Assembly (NCBI GenBank): GCA_001824325.1
Contig: MHXC01000029.1
Coordinates: forward strand, 1,127-7,546
Reading direction: 5' to 3'
Length of the DNA stretch: 6,420 nt
From: Parcubacteria group bacterium RIFCSPHIGHO2_01_FULL_47_10b
GTDB taxonomy: Bacteria; Patescibacteriota; Minisyncoccia; 2-01-FULL-47-10
The translations under genes and the position numbers were made by a program. The notes beneath the pieces are model-generated. The model worked only from the letters and a program-made list of their open reading frames with translations, was not told the origin of the DNA and ran no database searches. Of the stretch, positions 1-4,402 are shown piece after piece (position 1 is the first letter of the stretch; each line of letters opens with the position of its first letter).

Positions 1-4
1 GATT

Positions 5-33
5 ACTCTAAGAGAAAATGGTCATTGTGTCAA
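5..33 (-). promoter_or_regulatory. possible leftward sigma-70-type promoter
   Basis: On the minus strand a perfect -35 hexamer TTGACA (plus positions 28-33) is followed after exactly 17 nt by TAGAGT (5-10), which matches 4 of 6 bases of the -10 consensus. It would fire leftward out of the window, so the gene it might serve is not visible. The surrounding 90 nt are AT-rich, where chance matches are common, so this is only a candidate. Confidence 0.3.
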
Positions 34-84
34 TAAAATTATTATAAACAGCTCGCAACAATCGAGTACAATAAGAGTGCATCT

Positions 85-203
85 CTGAATACTGCCCGTA
101 GGGGCGAGTTCCTCACATGTGAGGATAGGGGCAGCCAGTTAAGGCCCCTAGTTCTACTATGCCAATACTGGAGGACCCAGCCAAGACAGCTGGGTCATTT
201 TTA
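85..203 (+). ncRNA. structured leader or small RNA with pseudoknot potential
   Basis: Several helices can be drawn directly from the sequence. CTGCCC (92-97) pairs with GGGCAG (129-134). TAGGGGC (99-105) pairs with GCCCCTA (144-150). A six-pair hairpin with a CATG loop sits between them (110-125). The first two helices interleave, giving an H-type pseudoknot with an inserted hairpin. A second TAGGGGC copy (126-132) could instead pair with 144-150 and would break the first helix, so two exclusive folds exist. CCAGT (135-139) can also pair with ACTGG (167-171). The element runs into an intrinsic terminator at 174-202, just before the 215 start codon. It could be a regulatory leader of that gene or an independent small RNA. 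It matches no RNA family I can recall. A weak -10 (TACAAT, 67-72) lies upstream without a good -35. Confidence 0.45.
174..202 (+). terminator. intrinsic terminator upstream of the 215 gene
   Basis: GACCCAGC (174-181) and GCTGGGTC (189-196) form a perfect 8-bp GC-rich stem with a 7-nt loop, followed by A and five T (198-202). This is a textbook rho-independent terminator. It ends only 12 nt before the ATG at 215, so it either closes the RNA upstream or attenuates the gene downstream. I found no clear antiterminator strand that would open this stem. Confidence 0.75.
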
Positions 204-214
204 CCCATTCAACC

Positions 215-625
215 ATGTCGGTCTATCACTCAAAAAAGTCAATACTACCTGGCTCAAGTTATGGCGAGATTCGCAACCATGCTTTGTCGATATATAATGA
301 CATTCAAAGACGAACAAAACGTCGCCCGTATGTACGATCGCTATATTTTCATAAACAAAAAGTATTTCTCAATTTGTTTTGGCACCACCTATTTGATAAG
401 AATCCTCGAGAGCGATTTCTGCGCCTCAAGTATTTTGATGCTTCGCTCGACCTTATTCGCAATTCTCGAATTGACCCCGTTACCACCGTTAATCCGCACA
501 GGTCCAGTGAGTTATTTCATCGCTTCAGTGGAAAGACAAAACGAGGAGAATTGTTCTATGTGCAAATTAAGAAACACAGACGTACAGGCAGTAAATATTT
601 TATTTCCTGTTTTCCCGTTAACTAA
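215..625 (+). CDS. small basic RelE/BECR-like protein (orphan)
   Basis: This encodes a 136-residue, Lys/Arg/His-rich protein with no signal peptide or membrane segment. The order of parts is an Arg/Lys-rich N-terminal helical region, a hydrophobic/aromatic stretch (about residues 48-60), a helix with an RNSR motif (about 82-85), and a C-terminal strand pair (GELFYVQIKKHRRTG, then KYFISCFP). The closing pattern (FYVQI, basic turn, FIS-FP) resembles the PBECR group of small nucleases related to RelE, EndoU and colicin E5/D. I recall similar proteins from Patescibacteria, but fold and activity are inferred. No antitoxin-like gene is adjacent. The start is preceded by an intrinsic terminator and has no Shine-Dalgarno sequence. 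A longer overlapping frame (159-692) has no family-like features. The TAA stop lies inside the downstream terminator hairpin. Confidence 0.6.
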   Translation: MSVYHSKKSILPGSSYGEIRNHALSIYNDIQRRTKRRPYVRSLYFHKQKVFLNLFWHHLFDKNPRERFLRLKYFDASLDLIRNSRIDPVTTVNPHRSSELFHRFSGKTKRGELFYVQIKKHRRTGSKYFISCFPVN

Positions 626-692
626 AAAATCCTCCGCCGATGATGTGTGGTTCGCTCTCGAGGAGCTACACCCCTGGCCGAGAATTTTTTAG
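622..692. terminator. bidirectional terminator shared by convergent genes
   Basis: The arms 622-638 and 676-692 pair over 17 positions with two mismatches, starting CTAAAAAAT and ending ATTTTTTAG. Inside, GCTC/GAGC makes a small apical hairpin. Read from either strand the stem ends in a run of six T, so it can stop transcription from both the 215 gene and fic. It fills nearly the whole gap between their stop codons, and the TAA at 623-625 is part of the stem. Confidence 0.7.
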
Positions 693-695
693 TAT

Positions 696-1796
696 CTACA
701 GTATATAATTTCTAAAACTGTCGTCAAGACCATTTTTTGACAATTTTATGTACCTCGTGCTGCGTGCCTGCCCAATTCTTTCGAGCAATTTCAAAATCAC
801 CAGCCTTGATAATCCCTGCTTAATTGTTGCCCGTGGTATTTTGCCTTTGAGGAGTTTATCGATGTCAGACACGCCAAGCTCTCCGTTCTTCTCGAACAGC
901 TGGTAAATTCGAGCTTGTTTTTCCGAGAGAAGTTTTTCTGGCTGTTCTGATTCCATCAGCGTGCGTGCTTTATCTGATTGTTCAAGTAGAGCGCCGAGAA
1001 GATATGCAACCCACGGAGTTATATCTTCGTTCTCGGTCTTGTGGTGTTTTTGAGTAGCTCGCAGGGCAAGGTAGTATTCTGCCTTTGTTCGCTCGATACT
1101 TTCGTCGAGGGAAACGTACGGCACATAGCTGTAGCCAGATTTGAGCAGCAGAAAATTCGTGAGCGCACGGCTGATTCTTCCATTCCCGTCTTTGAATGGG
1201 TGGATTGCCAAAAATTCAAAAATAAAGTTTGCGATGACCAGGAGCGGGTGAATAGCGCCTGTTTCGAGGTGTTCGTTCGCCCACTCGATCGCTTCCTGCA
1301 TTTCGGCTTTGACGAGATAGGGGGGAGTTGGATTAAAGAGCACGACCCGCTCGCCCTGCTCGTTAGCCATCACGACAGTATTCGGAGAGTGTTTGTATTT
1401 TCCTTTGTGCGTTTTGTCTTTTTCTGAAAACTGAAGCAGAATACTGTGAAATTGAACTATCCATCCTTCCGTCAGTTTTATTGTTTTCCAATTGTCGAAG
1501 ATGCGACCGATGAGATCGGCATAGCCCGCGACTTCCTGCTCGTCCCGGTTTTTGGGATGCTTTCCTTTTAACCCACGCAGGAAGCGAGCAATCTCCTCGT
1601 CAGTCATTTTCGCTCCCTCGATACGGGTGCTGGCGCCAGTTGAGGTGATAATGACCCATGCCTTCAGACGCCCCAGTATCTGGGGGCTTAGTCGCAGGCT
1701 TCCTTGCCAGAGTCCTTGAAATTGGTCAATTTTGGCGATCTTTGCGAGAATATCCTGTGTTAACATTATTCTTTTGTTAAATCTGTCGTTGGTCAT
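696..1796 (-). CDS. Fic family protein, self-inhibited class II type
   Basis: This is a 366-residue Fic protein. Fic enzymes usually transfer AMP from ATP to a hydroxyl side chain of a target protein. The active site HPFKDGNGRISR is complete at residues 199-210: catalytic H199, metal-binding D203, and the phosphate-binding GNGR. The inhibitory motif [ST]xxxE[GN] is present as STRIEG at residues 56-61, N-terminal to the Fic core. That makes it class II, held inactive in cis by E60. The C-terminus (about 285-352) looks like a winged-helix domain, common in this subfamily and suggesting DNA binding or dimerisation. Length is normal. The start is the first ATG, 23 nt after the predicted transcription start; Met11 is an alternative. 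There is no Shine-Dalgarno sequence. It lies downstream of the flippase on the same strand but has its own promoter. Target protein unknown; no separate antitoxin is visible. Confidence 0.93.
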   Translation of the reverse strand: MTNDRFNKRIMLTQDILAKIAKIDQFQGLWQGSLRLSPQILGRLKAWVIITSTGASTRIEGAKMTDEEIARFLRGLKGKHPKNRDEQEVAGYADLIGRIFDNWKTIKLTEGWIVQFHSILLQFSEKDKTHKGKYKHSPNTVVMANEQGERVVLFNPTPPYLVKAEMQEAIEWANEHLETGAIHPLLVIANFIFEFLAIHPFKDGNGRISRALTNFLLLKSGYSYVPYVSLDESIERTKAEYYLALRATQKHHKTENEDITPWVAYLLGALLEQSDKARTLMESEQPEKLLSEKQARIYQLFEKNGELGVSDIDKLLKGKIPRATIKQGLSRLVILKLLERIGQARSTRYIKLSKNGLDDSFRNYIL

Positions 1797-1800
1797 GAAA

Positions 1801-1827
1801 ATTGGCTATAAATTAACTATATCCAAT
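1801..1827. repeat. 27-bp dyad between the fic -10 box and start codon
   Basis: ATTGGCTATA (1801-1810) and TATATCCAAT (1818-1827) are inverted repeats, 9 of 10 positions pairing, around a 7-nt centre. The dyad overlaps the edge of the -10 box and the predicted transcription start and ends 5 nt before the fic ATG. This is a good position for a repressor site, and the winged-helix tail of Fic itself is one candidate binder. The region is AT-rich, so part of the symmetry may be chance. Confidence 0.4.
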
Positions 1828-1854
1828 TATATACGATAATAACCGATTCAGCAA
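1826..1854 (-). promoter_or_regulatory. fic promoter
   Basis: Read on the minus strand, TTGCTG (plus 1849-1854) is followed by exactly 17 nt and then a perfect TATAAT (1826-1831). Transcription would begin near 1819, leaving about 23 nt of leader before the fic ATG at 1796. It occupies the gap after the flippase stop codon, so fic can be expressed independently of the flippase. Confidence 0.65.
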
Positions 1855-1875
1855 GTGGTCAGATAGCTCAAAATG

Positions 1876-3171
1876 CTATAAACAGCGCTTCCGCTCGATA
1901 AAATACACGGACCCCATGGTAATCAGCAATAGCCCGTTTGCGACGAGCTGCACAAAAGCAATCTGCTGGATAGAGCTGTGGTACAGCCATAAGCCGATAA
2001 TCAGCACCATTGTTGCCGCACCAAATGGATATAAGAAGTATTTCGCTTGTGTGGCCATATAGTAGTGTACGAAGACGAAAGAGAGTGAACCGAAGAGCAT
2101 TGCCAAGCCGAAAAGGCCTAAGTATGGCGCAACGCTTTGATAGGTGGCGCCGAAGAGAAGCGTGATAACGAGCTGGGGCGCGATAAAAAATAGCGCGGCA
2201 ATCGCGGCACCAGTAACGAGCACGAGCAATAACGACTGCTCTAATAGCCGCGCCCCGCTGCCTGCGCGCTTAGCATGCGCTGCTGACGCCTCGGGTAATA
2301 GCACCGTAACTATGGCCAAGCCGCTATAGGTGACAATGCGCCCGATAATTGCCAACGCGCTGTATTCGCCGGCTGCGTGTGCCTCGAGAAAATGCTTGAC
2401 GATAATGACGTCGATGCTTGTGAATATGGTGATAAGCACCGTGGCGTAAAAAATCGGCCCGAGGATCTGCGGAATCGCCCCGATAAAAGTCCTCCATGAA
2501 TAGTCTGCGGCATCCACCTGCGTGGCAATGCCGCTGCCAAGGGTGCGTGTGATTTTCGACATCAGCGCCCACCGCGCATACATATATGATAATAGCGATC
2601 CAATAATTACCGCCGCAATAACACCTGACACTGACAGCCCAATCCATACAAGCGCAATAGACAACGCGAGTTTACCCGCCGTGCTCAAAAACCGAAACGC
2701 CGACAGATGCACAAACTGGCCATTGCCTTGGAGAATCCCGCCGCCACTCGCCGCGAGAAGGGTGACTGGCGCGATCAAACTAAATATAATAAACGGCAAC
2801 GGCTCTGTATGAAAAAACCGCGCAAAAAAGGGCGTAAGCGCCAGTAATACCGCCGTTCCAATAATGCCCGCGATCCAGCTTATACGCTGCACAAACCGGA
2901 ATAATTGCGCCGCGCTGGCATAATCCGCGCGCGCTTTGAGCACTGCAGTTCGCTTTGCCAACATCAGCGTCAGCGCCGAACCAGGCACCCCGGCCAACAT
3001 GGTCAATGTCACAAGCGACACTACCGCGCCGTAGTCAGAGGGGCTCAACATGCGCCCCATCACGAGGTTAAACACATAGTTTAAGACGCTGGTGAGTAGC
3101 GAGCCAGTGAGAATAATGCTCCCGCCGATGAGAAAGGGACTCTTTTGCATAGTTTTGATGAAATCTTGCAT
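1876..3171 (-). CDS. MOP-superfamily polysaccharide/oligosaccharide flippase
   Basis: This is a 431-residue, strongly hydrophobic integral membrane protein with roughly twelve predicted helices. Clear ones lie around residues 13-38, 46-71, 98-118, 126-145, 164-200, 236-258, 271-292, 312-340, 348-372, 381-398 and 402-424. The first loop (MLSPSDYGAVVSL) and the mid-protein motif DVIIVKHFLEAHAAGEYSAL fit Wzx-like members of the MOP exporter family. These move lipid-linked glycan precursors across the cytoplasmic membrane. Length is in the usual 400-500 range and the protein ends with a short basic tail (ERKRC). No glycosyltransferase or polymerase gene is next to it, so the substrate cannot be inferred. 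Start: ATG at 3171. Met8 is a second candidate because an 11-bp direct repeat gives both methionines the same context. The start overlaps the -35 box of the divergent MerR-type gene. I see no strong promoter of its own. Confidence 0.88.
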   Translation of the reverse strand: MQDFIKTMQKSPFLIGGSIILTGSLLTSVLNYVFNLVMGRMLSPSDYGAVVSLVTLTMLAGVPGSALTLMLAKRTAVLKARADYASAAQLFRFVQRISWIAGIIGTAVLLALTPFFARFFHTEPLPFIIFSLIAPVTLLAASGGGILQGNGQFVHLSAFRFLSTAGKLALSIALVWIGLSVSGVIAAVIIGSLLSYMYARWALMSKITRTLGSGIATQVDAADYSWRTFIGAIPQILGPIFYATVLITIFTSIDVIIVKHFLEAHAAGEYSALAIIGRIVTYSGLAIVTVLLPEASAAHAKRAGSGARLLEQSLLLVLVTGAAIAALFFIAPQLVITLLFGATYQSVAPYLGLFGLAMLFGSLSFVFVHYYMATQAKYFLYPFGAATMVLIIGLWLYHSSIQQIAFVQLVANGLLLITMGSVYFIERKRCL

Positions 3172-3176
3172 AGTTT
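3145..3176. repeat. 11-bp direct repeat at the divergent promoter
   Basis: TTGCATAGTTT occurs at 3145-3155 and again at 3166-3176, a period of 21 bp or two helical turns. The second copy contains the -35 hexamer of the rightward promoter. On the other strand the repeat encodes the two Met-Gln pairs at residues 1-2 and 8-9 of the flippase. It could be a tandem operator or an effect of coding. Confidence 0.4.
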
Positions 3177-3193
3177 AGAAACTTTGCTATACT
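3166..3193 (+). promoter_or_regulatory. promoter of the MerR-HTH/ATPase gene, with dyad operator in the spacer
   Basis: TTGCAT (3166-3171), a 16-bp spacer and TATACT (3188-3193) form a good promoter. Transcription would start near 3200, only about 8 nt before the ATG at 3208, so the message is nearly leaderless. A dyad, GCATAGTTTAGAAACTTTGC (3168-3187), has 9 of 10 pairs matching and lies centred in the spacer. That is where MerR-family operators sit. The spacer is 16 bp, not the stretched 19-20 bp of classical MerR promoters. A second perfect palindrome, CTGAATTCAG (3192-3201), covers the start site. Confidence 0.6.
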
Positions 3194-3207
3194 GAATTCA
3201 GATAATT

Positions 3208-3930
3208 ATGGCCGAAACCCTACTTACAATTCGTGAGGCAGCAAAGCGCCTTGGTGTATCGATTGACACGCTTCGCCGTTGGGACAGAAGTGGAAAGTTA
3301 GTTGCTGTTAGGAAACCTGGCGGAGTGCATCGCTTCTATCAAGCGTCAGATCTTGATATATTCACAAACGATCTTGCCGCGCTTGCCTATAACTGGGCAG
3401 TGGCTGGCGGAGCAGTCGTTCCTGATTATTATTGTTCAAATAGCGGACAATTTCAAGCTCGCTTGAATCGACTCCAACACGATGTGCAAACAAGTAACGG
3501 CTTTGACAGTTCGTTAGTCGCATTGATTATTGGGATTGCTGGTGAAATTGGCAACAACTCGTTTGATCATAATCTCGGAAAATGGCCGGGGATGCCGGGG
3601 ACATTTTTCGCCCATGACGGATTTAGAAGGCTCGTTGTACTTGCTGATCGAGGTATAGGTATTCTTGCATCATTGCAGCGCGTACGACCGTCGCTGTCTA
3701 CTAGTAGAGACGCGTTATTTGTGGCATTCTCTGAAGTCATTTCTGGGCGATCGCCTGAAGCTCGAGGAAATGGTCTTAAGTTCGTACGCCAAGCAGTAAT
3801 CCAAAACCCGTTTTCACTCGTTTTTCAATCAGGTGATACACAGTTGCAACTCAAGCAAGGTGACACCAAGTTGCAACTGACCAAAACAGCCAAAGTTGTG
3901 CCCGGGTGCTATGCACTCATTTATTATTAA
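3208..3930 (+). CDS. MerR-type HTH fused to a GHKL (histidine kinase-like) ATPase
   Basis: This is a 240-residue cytosolic protein with two recognisable domains. Residues about 5-51 are a MerR/excisionase-type winged helix-turn-helix (TIREAAKRLGVSIDTLRRWD, then GGVHRFYQASDL) that should bind DNA. Residues about 100-200 carry the Bergerat ATP-binding motifs: N box EIGNNSFDHN (113-122), G1 box LADRGIGI with D147, and G2 box GRSPEARGNGL (180-190). There is no phospho-acceptor His domain, so it is not a classical sensor kinase; anti-sigma-type kinases are closer. A linker (about 60-98) with YYCSNSGQFQARL joins them. The C-terminus holds a near-duplicate of nine residues (GDTQLQLKQ/GDTKLQLTK, 209-226). 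The next gene, 14 nt downstream, is a STAS-like protein, so the pair probably works together. An operator-like dyad in its own promoter suggests autoregulation. I recall similar proteins in Patescibacteria; the regulated targets are unknown. Confidence 0.85.
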   Translation: MAETLLTIREAAKRLGVSIDTLRRWDRSGKLVAVRKPGGVHRFYQASDLDIFTNDLAALAYNWAVAGGAVVPDYYCSNSGQFQARLNRLQHDVQTSNGFDSSLVALIIGIAGEIGNNSFDHNLGKWPGMPGTFFAHDGFRRLVVLADRGIGILASLQRVRPSLSTSRDALFVAFSEVISGRSPEARGNGLKFVRQAVIQNPFSLVFQSGDTQLQLKQGDTKLQLTKTAKVVPGCYALIYY

Positions 3931-3944
3931 CAAGATGGATAATT

Positions 3945-4238
3945 ATGCGCATACAATTATATAAATTTGGGAACATATTGCTATCACGCGAGTCGGGTCG
4001 CGAAGCGCTTCTTGCTTTTCAATCGACATTTCCTCCGCTTAAAAAAACAGAGTCTCTGGAAATTGATTTTGACGATCTCGGAACTCTAACGCCATCATGG
4101 GCCGATGAGTTTTTAACACCGCTTGCGCGCGAAATTGGTCCGAGATTGGTCTTATTGCCTTCGAAGAATTTGTCAGTAACGACGACAATCGATGTTCTCG
4201 AAAAGTCTAATAAAATGCGGTTTAATTGGAACGAGTGA
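3945..4238 (+). CDS. DUF4325/STAS-like alpha-beta protein
   Basis: This is a 97-residue soluble protein. It resembles the STAS-like DUF4325 family: an N-terminal strand with a SRESGRE motif (residues 14-20), then strand plus helix LEIDFDDLGTLTPSWADEFL (38-57) with the family's acidic strand and Ser-x-Ala-Asp-Glu-Phe pattern. Family members are often encoded beside GHKL ATPases, as here. By analogy to SpoIIAA/SpoIIAB it may be the binding partner or phosphorylation substrate of the upstream ATPase, with T47, T49 or S51 as possible acceptor sites; that is inference. An in-frame ATG at 3906 would overlap the upstream gene and add 13 residues unlike the family, so ATG 3945 is chosen. The ten bases GATAATTATG at this start are identical to those at the start of the upstream gene. 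The pair is presumably co-transcribed. It ends in TGA, inside a weak terminator hairpin. Confidence 0.8.
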   Translation: MRIQLYKFGNILLSRESGREALLAFQSTFPPLKKTESLEIDFDDLGTLTPSWADEFLTPLAREIGPRLVLLPSKNLSVTTTIDVLEKSNKMRFNWNE

Positions 4239-4257
4239 AACAGCGCTTGCTTTTTTT
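4232..4257 (+). terminator. weak intrinsic terminator after the STAS-like gene
   Basis: CGAGTG (4232-4237) can pair with CGCTTG (4244-4249), four Watson-Crick pairs and two G-U pairs, around a 6-nt loop, followed by C and seven T (4251-4257). The stop codon TGA lies within it. The stem is weak but the T run is strong. CGCTTGC (4244-4250) can also pair with GCAAGCG (4290-4296), which would compete. Confidence 0.4.
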
Positions 4258-4258
4258 A

Positions 4259-4264
4259 TATAAT
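4259..4264 (+). promoter_or_regulatory. -10 box of the likely typA promoter
   Basis: A perfect TATAAT lies directly after the T run of the preceding terminator. The hexamer 17 nt upstream is TGAAAC (4236-4241), a poor -35. If used, transcription begins near 4271 and typA has a leader of about 130 nt. A competing site is TAGAAT (4389-4394), which would make typA almost leaderless, but it lacks a -35. Confidence 0.45.
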
Positions 4265-4296
4265 GTTGTACTATTAGCACGTTCGACTGGCAAGCG

Positions 4297-4323
4297 AATC
4301 TCCTGACCTGATGGAGATTTTTT
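4297..4323 (+). terminator. terminator-like hairpin in the typA leader
   Basis: AATCTCC (4297-4303) and GGAGATT (4313-4319) form a perfect 7-bp stem with a 9-nt loop and a run of six T ending at 4323. It lies about 25 nt after the predicted start site and 80 nt before typA. It could act as an attenuator of typA or as the final terminator of the upstream pair. Further downstream CGCGTC/GACGCG and AGGCGC/GCGCCT can form alternative hairpins within 4336-4376. Confidence 0.55.
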
Positions 4324-4331
4324 CGATACAG

Positions 4332-4391
4332 ATGGCGCGTCACAGGCGCGACGCGGCTAGGAATACGAGGGCGCCTTTACGTAATAAGTAG
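4332..4391 (+). CDS. possible 19-codon Arg-rich leader peptide of typA
   Basis: An ATG at 4332 opens a 19-codon frame ending in TAG at 4389-4391, 11 nt before the typA ATG. The peptide (MARHRRDAARNTRAPLRNK) has six Arg and one Lys. Its start context TCGATACAGATGG (4323-4335) matches the typA start context TCGATCCAGATGG (4394-4406) at 12 of 13 positions, which is the main reason for listing it. Hairpins (CGCGTC/GACGCG, AGGCGC/GCGCCT) lie inside it. A ribosome-responsive leader for a ribosome-binding GTPase is plausible but unproven. If transcription starts at the 4389 box it is not expressed. Confidence 0.3.
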   Translation: MARHRRDAARNTRAPLRNK

Positions 4392-4402
4392 AATCGATCC
4401 AG

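Noticed and set aside
110..150. Bacterial SRP (4.5S) RNA, because of GGGGCAGCCAGTTAAGG resembling GAAGCAGCCAAGG
   Set aside because: The invariant GGAAGGAAGCAGCC apical loop and its partner strand are missing; the resemblance is limited to CAGCC and AAGG.
159..692. 177-codon frame overlapping the small-protein gene
   Set aside because: It starts inside the structured RNA, runs through the terminators and has no family-like pattern; the frame at 215 has coherent basic/beta features and a matching stop before the terminator.
622..692. Integron attC-like site or mobile-element end
   Set aside because: The inverted repeat lacks the paired core sites of attC, no integrase or direct target repeats are present, and position between convergent stops explains it as a terminator.
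1041..1427. 128-codon plus-strand frame inside fic
   Set aside because: It is the complement of the Fic catalytic region, which is conserved on the minus strand.
2324..2647. Alternative frames within the flippase gene
   Set aside because: They are shadows of a long membrane-protein frame with coherent hydrophobic helices and show no recognisable domain.
3906..3944. Upstream start for the STAS-like gene
   Set aside because: It would overlap the ATPase gene and add MLCTHLLLTRWII, which is unlike the family; ATG 3945 gives the expected N-terminal strand.
4275..4380. tRNA gene, because of GTTCGACT and nearby stems
   Set aside because: No acceptor stem, anticodon arm or CCA end can be arranged around it.
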